Below, piece after piece: positions 52,004 through 60,962 of a stretch of 64,000 nt of DNA (position 1 is the stretch's first letter; each line of letters begins with the position of its first letter). The notes below the pieces were generated by a model. That model had not been told where the DNA came from and did not search any database. It saw only the letters and a list, made by a program, of their open reading frames with translations. The stretch covers positions 1 through 64,000 of the forward strand of contig CAVZUA010000015.1 of the NCBI GenBank assembly GCA_963778385.1, given 5' to 3'. The translations under genes were made by a program, and so were the position numbers. The stretch is from DATARH01 sp963778385 (GTDB taxonomy: Bacteria; Pseudomonadota; Alphaproteobacteria; ATCC43930; CGMCC-115725).

Positions 52004-55000
52004 TCAAGCTTTATGTGCGGCAGCACTTGGCTGGCGGAGCCTAACCACGCGGCTTGCTGGGCGACGCCCTACCCGGATCGCGTTGCGGACGGCCTGCGCC
52101 AGGTCGTATTGGCGAAATGGCTTTGCAAGCCTGGGCAGCGCAGGGTCGGCATCCGGCGGTAGTTCGGCATAAGCCGTGGCCAGGATGACCGGCAGGTCCG
52201 CTCGTTCGGCTGTGATCCGCTTGATCAACTGCAATCCCGTCATACCCGGCATTACATGGTCGGTTATGACGAGATCGATCGTGCTGTCGTTGTTGAGTAT
52301 GTCGAGGGCCTGTCGCCCGGAACTGGCCTCCAGAACCCGGTGCCCCAGATCCTCCAGCATCGCTACCATATTCGTGACGAGCAGGCTGTCGTCGTCGACC
52401 ACGAGGATGACCAGCGACGCATTGCAGGCCTCCTCCTCGCGCTTCGGTTCGGATGCGAAAGGCGTTGCGGCAGCTGTTACGGCCACCGGAAGCCAAAGCT
52501 CTGCCGTCGTACCTTCTCCTTTGGAACTCTTCAGGAAGAGGCGCCCACCCGATTGTTCGGCCAGGCCTTGGACCATCGAGAGCCCCAAACCGGTCCCCTT
52601 ACCCGGCTCCTTGGTCGTGAAAAAGGGGTCGATGGCTCGGATTAGCGTCGCTTCGTCCATACCCTCGCCGGTGTCCTCGACAGAAAGGCAGACGTATTGA
52701 CCCGGCGCCAAATCACTGTTGTCGCCATGGGTAACCCACACAGGCCGAGCCGAGATAACGATGGTGCCTCCGTTCGGCATCGCGTCACGCGCGTTGACCA
52801 CGAGGTTGAGCACGGCCATTTCGAGCTGGTTCGGATCGGCGGTGACGCGTGCGAGCGAGAGGGGAAAGCGGGTATCGATTAGGATCGAGGGTCCGAGCGA
52901 TCGTTCCACGAGTTCGGACATGCCCCGCACGAGCGTCGGAATGTCAACTGGCCCTAAGTTGAGTTCCTGACGTCTCGCGAACGCTAGCATTCGCTGTGTC
53001 AGTGCGGCTCCCCGTTCTGCGCCGCTGATCGCGTTATCGACGAGCCGCGTCAATTGTGGCTGGTCGGCGGGCATGCGTCTTTGCAACAGTTCAAGACTGC
53101 CGAGAATTGCTGTGAGGAGGTTGTTGAAATCATGCGCGACACCACCGGTAAGTTGCCCGACAGCCTCCATTTTTTGCGATTGGGTCGTTCTTTCGCGTGC
53201 TTTTTCTAGTGCGCGCTGTGCTTCAAGCCGTTCGGTTAGATCGCGGGTGACTTTCGCATATCCGATCAGTCGTCCCGAAGGATCGCGTATCGGGTCGATA
53301 ATAACATTGGCCCAGAAACGCTCGCCATCCTTGCGAACACGCCACCCTTCGCCCTCGAACTTGCCTTCGCGATCTGCCGTCGCCAAGGCTTTTGCCGGCA
53401 GCCCGGACAGCCGATCCTCTTCAGTGTAAAAACGTGAAAAATGCTGGCCAATAATTTCCTCGGCTTCATATCCCTTGAAACGTCGTGCTCCTGGGTTCCA
53501 GCTCGTCACAACGCCGTCGGCATCGAGCATGTAGATGGCATATTCCGTCACCGCCTCCACGAGCAGGCGATACCGGCTTTCGAGCTGCCGCTGTGCCTCT
53601 TTACGCAATGCATTCCGAGTTCGTCTCCGGTCAACAGCGGAAGACACTCTCGCCAAGAGATCGCGCGCGTTGAAGGGCTTGACGAGATAGTCGCTAGCCC
53701 CCATCCCCAGGCCTTCGACCTTGGCCTCTTCTCCTGCTCGCGCCGACAGCAAGATCACCGGGATATCGCGCAGTTCGGTGTTAGCCTTCAGCTGCTGGAG
53801 GAGGGCAAACCCATCAAGGCCTGGCATCATAACGTCGGTCAAAATTACGTCGGGGTCGACCCGGGCCACAGCGGCAAGAGCGTCTTTACCGTTGGCGACG
53901 GCTGTCACTTCATAGCTGGTGGCCAACAGCCGACTTAGGTATTGGCGCATATCGGCGTTGTCGTCGGCGAGCAGCACCCTGGGTCGCTGCCCGGCAGCGA
54001 CAGGTACGGGGTCAATCATCGGCGGGTGGTCATCATCCGGAAGCCAGCCCAAGGCTTCGCCGACCAACGCGTCCTCGCGCGGGACACCGGCTTGGGTATT
54101 CGCCGCCGCTATTCGTTCCGCCGGCAGATGAGCGCTACCGAGAGGTATGCGCACTATGAACGTAGTGCCGAGGCCCATGGTGCTTTCGACGTTGATCGAG
54201 CCTTGGTGGAGTTTGACGAGTTCCTGGACTAAGGCGAGTCCAATGCCGGTGCCCTCATGGGTACGTCCGCCCGCCCCGTCGACACGATGGAAGCGATCGA
54301 AGATCAGTGGAAGCTCGGTTTTCGGAATGCCAGTACCGGTGTCCGTAACACGCAAGATGGCGTGGCCGTCTTCTGCGGCGAGAGTGACCTTGATCCCGCC
54401 GTCGAGCGTGAATTTGAAGGCGTTCGAGACAAGATTCAGGACGATCTTTTCCCACATATCCCGATCGACATAGACCGGCTCCTCCAACGGCGAGCAATCG
54501 ACCGATAGCGACAAGCCGGCCCGTTCGCAGGCGGAATGAAAATTGCTCACCAGCTCCACCGTCAGCGGCGCCAGATCGGTCTGCTCGTAGGACGCCTGAA
54601 CCCGTCCGGCCTCGATGCGAGAAAAATCGAGGAGGTTGTTTACCAGCCTCAGCAGCCGCAACCCGTTGCGATGCGCTACCGACACCAGGGACCGCTCTTC
54701 CGGCGCAGCTCCGGGTTTTGCAAGGAGCTGTTCCAGCGGGCTGAGCATCAGCGTGAGGGGCGTCCGAAATTCGTGGCTGATATTCGAGAAGAATAGCGTT
54801 TTCGCGCGATCTATCTCGGCGAGCGCTTCGGCGCGCCGGCGTTCTTCCTCGTAGGCGCGAGCATTGGAGATGCCGGCCGCGATCTGATCGGCGAACAGTC
54901 GGATAAATCCTCGATAGTCCTCTTCATACGGCAAATACGGGTTGAGCCCCGCGACGAGGAGGCCGGCGGTTCCGGTTTGGCCCTGCTCGCGCAGTGGAAC

Positions 55001-55837
55001 GACGACGGCACGTTCCGGCGGCCGATCCCACGCGCCGTTCGGAGGCTCGAACCGCGACGAAAGGTCGTCGATAATCAGTTCCTCGTTTGACGCTATTGCT
55101 TCTTCCAACTGCGAGATCGACCCTTCCTCCACCATGTCGATCAATTTTCCCGCCGCGGGATCGTCGCGATCCAGCCCGGCGCAAGCGACAAGCCGGACAC
55201 GGCGCTCGTTCTTCTCGATCAAGTAGAGCAGGACAAAGGGAAGGTCATGGGCATCGCCGGAAACGGTCTCCGCCACCGCAGCACAAACTCGCTCGGAGGT
55301 ATGGCTTTCGGAAACGCCTGCCGCCACCTCACGCAGCAATTTGAGACGGCGCTCGCCGATGATCCGGGGTGTCTCGTCGGTGACCGCGCAAAAAATACCG
55401 CCGACCTTCCCACCATCGTCTCGGATCGGGCTGTAGGAAAAGGTGAAGTAGGTCTCCTCCGGATATCCGTATCGGTCCATGATCAGGAGAAGCGCTTCGT
55501 CGAACGTCGCCTCAGCGCGTTCGAGCACCGCATCGGTGCGGGGGCCGATCAGGTGCCAGATTTCCGACCACACATCCCGGGCCGACTGGCCGAGCGAGGC
55601 CGGATGCTTCGCGCCGAGGAACGGACGGTAAGCATCGTTGTACAGGTTGATGAGCTGTCCGCCCCACCAGATGAACATTGCGTATCGGGAGTTAAGAACG
55701 ATGCTTACGGCAGTCTTCAGGGCTTGCGGCCAAAAAGCGGCTGGCCCGAGCGGTGTTTGAGCCCAGTCATGGGCGCGCATGCGCTCGCCCATTTCACCCC
55801 CGCCATGAAAAAAATCTAGCGGCTCATTATCGCTCAT
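52004..55837 (-). CDS. Large hybrid sensor histidine kinase with two kinase modules
   Basis: 1277 residues from ATG 55837; no membrane helix, so cytoplasmic. Order: PAS-like domain (about 15-155: DWAQTPLGPAAFWPQALKTAV...GYPEETYFTFSYSPI), GAF (about 165-325), HisKA with SNISHEFRTPLTLM and an HATPase_c with DTGTGIP and GTGIGLAL, a receiver (LLADDNADMRQYL, Asp in PDVILTDVMMPGLDG), a second PAS (EYAIYMLDADGVVTSWNPGARRFKGY). Then a second kinase of the HWE/NtrB-like form (GGVAHDFNNLLTAILG, NLVVNARDAMPNGG, DTGEGMDEATLIRAIDPFFTTKEPGKGTGLGLSMVQGL) and a C-terminal receiver (LVILVVDDDSLL, DLVITDHVMPGMTG). It could integrate several signals through an internal phosphorelay. Confidence 0.9.
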   Translation of the reverse strand: MSDNEPLDFFHGGGEMGERMRAHDWAQTPLGPAAFWPQALKTAVSIVLNSRYAMFIWWGGQLINLYNDAYRPFLGAKHPASLGQSARDVWSEIWHLIGPRTDAVLERAEATFDEALLLIMDRYGYPEETYFTFSYSPIRDDGGKVGGIFCAVTDETPRIIGERRLKLLREVAAGVSESHTSERVCAAVAETVSGDAHDLPFVLLYLIEKNERRVRLVACAGLDRDDPAAGKLIDMVEEGSISQLEEAIASNEELIIDDLSSRFEPPNGAWDRPPERAVVVPLREQGQTGTAGLLVAGLNPYLPYEEDYRGFIRLFADQIAAGISNARAYEEERRRAEALAEIDRAKTLFFSNISHEFRTPLTLMLSPLEQLLAKPGAAPEERSLVSVAHRNGLRLLRLVNNLLDFSRIEAGRVQASYEQTDLAPLTVELVSNFHSACERAGLSLSVDCSPLEEPVYVDRDMWEKIVLNLVSNAFKFTLDGGIKVTLAAEDGHAILRVTDTGTGIPKTELPLIFDRFHRVDGAGGRTHEGTGIGLALVQELVKLHQGSINVESTMGLGTTFIVRIPLGSAHLPAERIAAANTQAGVPREDALVGEALGWLPDDDHPPMIDPVPVAAGQRPRVLLADDNADMRQYLSRLLATSYEVTAVANGKDALAAVARVDPDVILTDVMMPGLDGFALLQQLKANTELRDIPVILLSARAGEEAKVEGLGMGASDYLVKPFNARDLLARVSSAVDRRRTRNALRKEAQRQLESRYRLLVEAVTEYAIYMLDADGVVTSWNPGARRFKGYEAEEIIGQHFSRFYTEEDRLSGLPAKALATADREGKFEGEGWRVRKDGERFWANVIIDPIRDPSGRLIGYAKVTRDLTERLEAQRALEKARERTTQSQKMEAVGQLTGGVAHDFNNLLTAILGSLELLQRRMPADQPQLTRLVDNAISGAERGAALTQRMLAFARRQELNLGPVDIPTLVRGMSELVERSLGPSILIDTRFPLSLARVTADPNQLEMAVLNLVVNARDAMPNGGTIVISARPVWVTHGDNSDLAPGQYVCLSVEDTGEGMDEATLIRAIDPFFTTKEPGKGTGLGLSMVQGLAEQSGGRLFLKSSKGEGTTAELWLPVAVTAAATPFASEPKREEEACNASLVILVVDDDSLLVTNMVAMLEDLGHRVLEASSGRQALDILNNDSTIDLVITDHVMPGMTGLQLIKRITAERADLPVILATAYAELPPDADPALPRLAKPFRQYDLAQAVRNAIRVGRRPASRVVRLRQPSAAAHKA

Positions 55838-56223
55838 CAGCCGATATTCTCGCCCACTTGGCCTCAGCGGGTTAGGCGCCGCGACAAGATCGTCTTCGCA
55901 CCGGGCGCAACGTTCTTTAAACAAGCCAAACCGGAGATAGTTCAAATCAGCACAAATGCTCCATCAAAAGTTCTTTCGCGGCTACCGACCCTCTTGCGCG
56001 GGAAACTCTATTGGGGTCCCACGACCGGCCGGGACCGGCGCACAGCCGTCGTCCCGAGCCCTGATTGGGAATTTCCGCTTTCCATGCTTTGCAGACCTAC
56101 ACCCTGGCAAGAAGCGGTTTGAAGGGCCGCGAAATAAATCTGAGATTTGGGAATGTTGCCAAACCGATCTACTTGCTGACGCCAGTAAATCCGCCGTGCC
56201 AGAAGCGCGATAGGGGTCGACGA
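55838..56223. other. Intergenic debris with dispersed repeat B
   Basis: About 390 bp without a supported gene. It holds the second copy of repeat B at 56036-56111. A TTG start at 55945 could extend the kinase frame, but those residues have no family similarity. Confidence 0.4.
56036..56111. repeat. Dispersed repeat B, copy 2
   Basis: 76 bp, one mismatch to 47965-48040. Confidence 0.85.
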
Positions 56224-56751
56224 TTACTTTAAACGGGTCAACCAACCGCCGTGCGGCATCTGCGGGACGGCCGACGAACCTGGTGACGACGGTGATGACG
56301 ATGGCGTCGACCCGGCCGGCGAGGACGGCTCTCCGGCGAACGACGGGAAGACCAGCGCCACCCCCGCAGCTTCGGAACCGGTCGGCCCCCAACGAGGTTG
56401 GCGGCCATCACTAAGCGAGAGCAGATCACGGCCGTCGGCGTAGGCTAACTCGGACTCCGCGCCACTGGCTACCGCTTCCATGGCCCGCCGCAGCTCGTCA
56501 CGTGCCCGCCGGCGGCGCTGCACCTGCCCTGGTCCCCGGAAGCCGGCGAGCATTACGGTCAAAAACCGCTCGCCTTCGACGGCAATTTTGCGCCGGTGCG
56601 CCCAGCGGATGAGTTCGCGGACGGGCTCGGCGTCCCACAGTGCTTTCGTAGCCATTAGATCGCGGAACTGCGCCGCCGGCTTGCTGTCGCCGTACCAGCG
56701 CATCGCGTCGCCGAAGTGATAAGCCAGGTCGGTCGGGATGGTTAGTGCCAA
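56224..56751 (-). CDS. Hypothetical protein (175 residues)
   Basis: Begins ALTIPTDLAYHFGDAMRWYGDSKPAAQFRDLMATKALWD and has a basic middle (RRRRARDELRRAMEAV) and a low-complexity Ser/Pro/Gly-rich C-terminus. No family is recognised. A fragment of the same gene is at 39717-39815, so this is a repeated accessory gene. It is divergent from the phage-like run that follows. Confidence 0.5.
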   Translation of the reverse strand: MALTIPTDLAYHFGDAMRWYGDSKPAAQFRDLMATKALWDAEPVRELIRWAHRRKIAVEGERFLTVMLAGFRGPGQVQRRRRARDELRRAMEAVASGAESELAYADGRDLLSLSDGRQPRWGPTGSEAAGVALVFPSFAGEPSSPAGSTPSSSPSSPGSSAVPQMPHGGWLTRLK

Positions 56752-56853
56752 GATTAGGATCGCTCCTGGTTTGAGGCATTATAATACCTCATCCTTCGCT
56801 ATGATGCCACTAGCCCGTCAATCCTGGCGGCGCTTGATGTGAAGGAAAATCCA

Positions 56854-57315
56854 ATGGCACCTGGTCCTTTGACCAATTCCCACCGCGGCGGTTTCGGCTT
56901 CAATCATCGCGGCGGCAACGCCTTCTATTCCGATCGGCGCTTCGCCGGTTACACCACGCCCGGCCGCCACTTCCCGGGCACCCGTGAACGGTTCAGCGTC
57001 ACCCCCAATGCCGACACTGGCGGGAACGACGTCGCGCTTGGTGACAACGAGGTCGCGGTCGTCGCGATTGGCGACGACGGCAGCATTAAGATCGAGATTT
57101 TCAACAAGCCGCCAGCCCAAGAGCCTGCTAACGGTGAGGTGACCGACGCTAAGGCCAGCCGTTCGGTACATCGTTCGGCCCCGAAGCAGGTTAACCGGAT
57201 GTCATGGGAGAAAAATCCCGATGGCACGGTGACGTTCAGCCCCGATGACAGCGAAACGCTCAACGTCAGCGGCGACGCGATACAAGCGGTCGTCACCGCG
57301 CTACCGAGCGTGTAA
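56854..57315 (+). CDS. Hypothetical protein, phage-like neighbourhood
   Basis: 153 residues from ATG 56854 (GAAGGA 7 bases upstream). A Gly/Arg/Phe-rich N-terminus (SHRGGFGFNHRGGNAFYSDRRFAGY) is followed by a small beta-rich domain (EVAVVAIGDDGSIKIEIFN, SWEKNPDGTVTFSPDDSETLNVSG). No family is recognised. It is the first of three same-strand genes ending in the terminase-like gene. Confidence 0.5.
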   Translation: MAPGPLTNSHRGGFGFNHRGGNAFYSDRRFAGYTTPGRHFPGTRERFSVTPNADTGGNDVALGDNEVAVVAIGDDGSIKIEIFNKPPAQEPANGEVTDAKASRSVHRSAPKQVNRMSWEKNPDGTVTFSPDDSETLNVSGDAIQAVVTALPSV

Positions 57316-57370
57316 GAACCGTTTTGCGCCCGCCGCGGCTCACGGGCTGTGGCGGGCCACGAGCCCGACA

Positions 57371-57838
57371 ATGCTGTACCCTGACATCGAGAGCGCAATC
57401 GTTGGCCTCGCCGGCCGCGAGGCAGAGGTCCCGTACATGCCGCGTGCGGTGCGCATCGGCATCGATTACGCGTTACGCGTAGCCGGCCCGACCCGTGACC
57501 CGGCCGTGTTCGCACACCACTGTTTCGCCGAGGGCGTGCGGCGGCATCGCGACGACGCGCCAGGCGACCCGCCGCCGGATTGCGAAGCCCGAGCCGAGGC
57601 CGAGCGCGCCGGGCCGTTGCACGCCCGAGCGTTCGAGGTGCTCGGTCAACTGCGCGACAGCAGCGAACTGCTGCGCCGGGCCGGTGAAAGTGTGCTGGCG
57701 TTGCCGCGGTCAGCGGAAAAACTGATCCAGACCGCTGCGCGCGGAGAACGGGTCGACACCGCGCGGCTCGAACTCGCCCTGGAGCAGGCCGACCGGCTGA
57801 CCCGCCGGCTCAGCCATCAACTTCTTCGGCGGCTCTAA
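57371..57838 (+). CDS. Hypothetical helical protein upstream of terminase-like gene
   Basis: 155 residues from ATG 57371, mostly helical and charged (ARAEAERAGPLHARAFEVLGQLRDSSELLRRA, LELALEQADRLTRRLSHQLLRRL). The stop TAA shares its A with the ATG of the next gene (TAATG), which shows translational coupling. No family is recognised; the position is that of a small phage packaging or regulatory gene. Confidence 0.55.
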   Translation: MLYPDIESAIVGLAGREAEVPYMPRAVRIGIDYALRVAGPTRDPAVFAHHCFAEGVRRHRDDAPGDPPPDCEARAEAERAGPLHARAFEVLGQLRDSSELLRRAGESVLALPRSAEKLIQTAARGERVDTARLELALEQADRLTRRLSHQLLRRL

Positions 57839-58401
57839 TGGCCCGTTTGCGGAAGCCGCTGGCCCTCCACAAATTGCACGGCACGCACCGGACGACCCGG
57901 CACCGCGATCGGAACGAAGCGCCCGGCGGCCCGCCGCTCGCCGACGAACCGCCGGCCTGGCTCTCGGGCAACGCAGGTCCGGTCTGGCACGAGGTGCTGA
58001 AGCTTGCGCCCGCCGGCATCTTGCGCCGGGCCGATGAGCATCTGGTCGGAGCCTATGCCGAGCAGATGGCACGCTACCGTCTGGCGCTAGCGGTGCAGCG
58101 CGCGCTCGATACCGAGGGTAGGCACGCGTTGCTGGTGTACGACGACGAGGGCCGCCCGCGCGCCATGTCGCCGCTGGTCCGCGAGCTGCGTGCGCTCGAA
58201 GGCGATCTGATCAAGGCCGGCAACCGATTTGGTTTCAGCCCGACGAGCCGTGCCCAGCTCTCCGCACCGCCGGCCGAGGACGAAGTGGAGACCGATGCGT
58301 TTGCGCAAGAATTTGGCCGGCTTCGCGTTATCCCCGGCGGCAAAGCGCCGGCGAAGCTAAAAATTGGTTCTCGACGGCGACCCGAAAAGCCAGTCGGCTG
58401 A
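57838..58401 (+). CDS. P27-family phage terminase small subunit-like protein
   Basis: 187 residues. The P27 pattern is visible: RKPLALHKLHGTHRTTRHRDRNE, then PPAWLSGNAGPVWHEVLKLAPAGILRRADEHLVGAYAEQMARY and SPLVRELRALEGDLIKAGNRFGFSPTSRAQL. Small terminase subunits bind phage DNA and guide the large subunit for packaging. No large subunit, portal or capsid gene follows, so this is a remnant or a satellite-like unit. Confidence 0.75.
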   Translation: MARLRKPLALHKLHGTHRTTRHRDRNEAPGGPPLADEPPAWLSGNAGPVWHEVLKLAPAGILRRADEHLVGAYAEQMARYRLALAVQRALDTEGRHALLVYDDEGRPRAMSPLVRELRALEGDLIKAGNRFGFSPTSRAQLSAPPAEDEVETDAFAQEFGRLRVIPGGKAPAKLKIGSRRRPEKPVG

Positions 58402-58631
58402 CGCGCCGAGGCGGGCGCGTGGTGCCGCCTGGCGACGCGGAAGTCCGCTCCAAAACGCAAAACGGCTGCTCGGCCTTGGCAGCGAGAAACGATCTTGCGG
58501 ACTTTCCGCCATTCTCTACCGACACCCGATGAGTAAGAACCGGACGCATCAATGGCGACGACCGGGGCCAGGATCGTCTACACGAGAGGATGCGCTGCTG
58601 CAGGTAACCCCTGTACTTTCGCGGCAAGCGT
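58402..58631. other. Intergenic after terminase-like gene
   Basis: No large terminase or other gene is readable in these 230 bp. Confidence 0.4.
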
Positions 58632-59438
58632 TCACTGGTTCAGGAATGAGGTGACAAGCGGATTGATCAGATCTGGGTGCGTCAGAGGCGCCATGTGGCC
58701 GGCTCCCGGGACTTCTTTGTAGGTCCATGCATGACAGGATTGACGCAGGATTGACGCTATTTCTCGGACGGGCAAAACCGTATCGGGATCGTAGACCAGC
58801 AGCGTGGCGCGTGGCAGTTGGATGGCCCATTGTTCTGCGGATGTGGGCTCGTTCATTACCGCGTCCCACTCGAAGAAATTCGGCTTGAGCGCTTGCGCGA
58901 ATGCGGTGCGCCGCTCCGACGACATCTCCCGCCATAATCCGGCGCCGCCCCAGTAGTCGGCGAATTTCGCCGCCGCCGTTACCCAGTCGCCAAGTGCTCC
59001 GAATTTCTTGATGTAGTCGCGCAAGTCCATCGCCTCGGCGAACGCCTCGACGCGGCCCTTTTGGGCGAGGAGAGAGAACGGGTTAGTCTCAAGTAGCACA
59101 AGCCTGGAAACCCGGCTGGCCAGTCGGGCCGCTGCTTTCATCGCAACACTTCCACCGAACGAATGGCCAACCAAATAAATCTCACTAGCGTCTGCTGGTA
59201 TTGCGGCTTCGACCAAGCTCGCTTGATCGTCGAGCGATTGCATTGTCTCTCCGCACCACGGCGGCGTTTTACCATACCCAAATAGATTGACGGCCCGGAC
59301 CCGAAACTGACCCTTTAGGTCGTCCATCAACCGGCGCCACTGGCGTGCACCTGATGCACTTGAGTGCACCAACATGACGACGCGATCGGACGAGCCGGCT
59401 TCGAGAAAGTCGACCTCGAAAGATGGGGTGAACGGCAT
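58632..59438 (-). CDS. Alpha/beta-fold hydrolase
   Basis: 268 residues from ATG 59438 (AAAGGAGA 7 bases upstream). The fold marks are VVMLVHSSASGARQW (oxyanion strand), VNLFGYGKTPPW, the nucleophile elbow YLVGHSFGGSVAMKAA (Ser about residue 93), the acid in LLVYDPDTVLP (about 221), and the catalytic His in GAGHMAPLTHPDLIN (about 252). The substrate is unknown. It is downstream of, and same-strand with, the type I secretion genes, 198 bp away. Confidence 0.88.
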   Translation of the reverse strand: MPFTPSFEVDFLEAGSSDRVVMLVHSSASGARQWRRLMDDLKGQFRVRAVNLFGYGKTPPWCGETMQSLDDQASLVEAAIPADASEIYLVGHSFGGSVAMKAAARLASRVSRLVLLETNPFSLLAQKGRVEAFAEAMDLRDYIKKFGALGDWVTAAAKFADYWGGAGLWREMSSERRTAFAQALKPNFFEWDAVMNEPTSAEQWAIQLPRATLLVYDPDTVLPVREIASILRQSCHAWTYKEVPGAGHMAPLTHPDLINPLVTSFLNQ

Positions 59439-59636
59439 TGGACTTCTCCTTTGCGACGGGCGGCTGTGCCATCCGTATGGCACCGGAGCGACCGCCAAAT
59501 CCTTGGTGTGCGGTGAGGACGATCCAACAACGCGATCCGCCAGTTCAGCACTGCCACTCGAAGCCGACACCGGTACGCTAGCCGCGGAAGAGGATTGATC
59601 CTCAAGCGACCACCGAAGTTCGAATGCTTGACGCAG

Positions 59637-60962
59637 CTAGCGTTCGCGGAAGGTCCGTGCGAGCTGCTCGTGCAAGGGTTTCATCAGATAATCGAGCGGT
59701 GTGCGGTCCTGCGTGTGGATATAGACCTCGACCGGCATCCCCGGCACCAATCGCAGATCGTCGGGAGCCTTTGCCGCCGGTTCCGATAACGTCACTCGTA
59801 CGAGGTAGTATTGCTGTTTCGGCACGCCGGTGGGTGTCGCAAGGGCTTCGCTGGTCAGATCAGGCGATACAAAGGTCACGGTGCCGTCGAGGTCCGGCGT
59901 CGTGCGGCGATTGCCGGCGTTGACGCGAACCCGCACCGGCGCCTGCATCTCGACCTGGTCGATATCCGGTGGCGCGACTTTCGCTTCGACAACCAGCGGG
60001 TCGGCGCGCGGCGCGATCTGCATGATCGTGTCGCCTTTTGCAATCACGCCGCCGATCGTGTGCACCTGAAGCTGATAGACGATCCCGGCCTGCGGCGCGC
60101 GGATCGTGGTACGCTTCAGCTCGTCGGTGGCGGCGTTCGCGCGCTCCTGCAACTCGGCGATCCGGGCCTCCGTCTCCCGCAATTCCTTCAGCACCTCGGT
60201 GCGGAAGTCCTGATCGAGCTGGAGCACCTGCAGCTCGGTTTCGGCTATCTTGCCGCGGGAGCGCGCGATTTCGCCGATCAGCTGGCCGCGTTCGCCCTGC
60301 AGCCGCACCTGGTCCCGCTGCAATTGCTTCAGTCGCGCGATCGACACCAGGTTTTTGGCGTAGAGTTGCTCGACGCCGCTCAGTTCCTCGGCGATAAAAT
60401 CGATCTCCTTCCCCTTCAACTCCTGCTGCGCCGTCAGACCGCGAATTTCCTCGCCGATTTGCGTAACCCGTTCATGCAATTGCGCCCGCTGTCCTTCGAG
60501 CCCGCCGCGTCGCGACTCGAACAGCCGCCGCTCACCGGCAAGCGAGACTGCAAACGCCTCGGTTAAGAAGGCACCAGGTGATCCGTCGAGAGTTGGAAGC
60601 GCTGGCAGCCCGTCGCGCTCGGTCAAGAGCCGCGCCTCGCGCGCGACGTAGAGATCGAGCTGCGACTGGACCACGCCCAGGGTTGCCCGCATCAGCGTAT
60701 CATCGAGGCGCATCAGCACCTGGTCGGCCTCGACCTCACTTCCCTCCTTGACCAGGATGTCACCGACGATGCCGCCATACGGGTGCTGCACTTTCTTGAC
60801 GTTGCTCTCGACGACGATATTGCCGTTGGCGATGACAGCGCCGGCGATCTCGCTGGTCGCGGCCCAACCGCCAAACCCGCCGACCGCGACCGCAATCGCC
60901 GAGTATCCGACGAGCTGCAATTTGCGAATGGAGGATTGCGGCGTGCGTGTGGTCACGGTCAT
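59637..60962 (-). CDS. Type I secretion membrane fusion protein (HlyD/PrtE type)
   Basis: 441 residues. One N-terminal membrane helix (VGYSAIAVAVGGFGGWAATSEIAGAVIANG) is followed by a lipoyl half-motif (VKKVQHPYGGIVGDILVKEGSEVEADQVLMRLDD). A long coiled-coil hairpin comes next (about 115-290), with TIRAPQAGIVYQLQVHTIGGVIAKGDTIMQI and a C-terminal beta domain with VPGMPVEVYI. It should bridge the ABC exporter to a TolC-type pore. Its ATG overlaps the exporter stop by 4 bp. No TolC-type gene is in the window. Confidence 0.94.
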   Translation of the reverse strand: MTVTTRTPQSSIRKLQLVGYSAIAVAVGGFGGWAATSEIAGAVIANGNIVVESNVKKVQHPYGGIVGDILVKEGSEVEADQVLMRLDDTLMRATLGVVQSQLDLYVAREARLLTERDGLPALPTLDGSPGAFLTEAFAVSLAGERRLFESRRGGLEGQRAQLHERVTQIGEEIRGLTAQQELKGKEIDFIAEELSGVEQLYAKNLVSIARLKQLQRDQVRLQGERGQLIGEIARSRGKIAETELQVLQLDQDFRTEVLKELRETEARIAELQERANAATDELKRTTIRAPQAGIVYQLQVHTIGGVIAKGDTIMQIAPRADPLVVEAKVAPPDIDQVEMQAPVRVRVNAGNRRTTPDLDGTVTFVSPDLTSEALATPTGVPKQQYYLVRVTLSEPAAKAPDDLRLVPGMPVEVYIHTQDRTPLDYLMKPLHEQLARTFRER

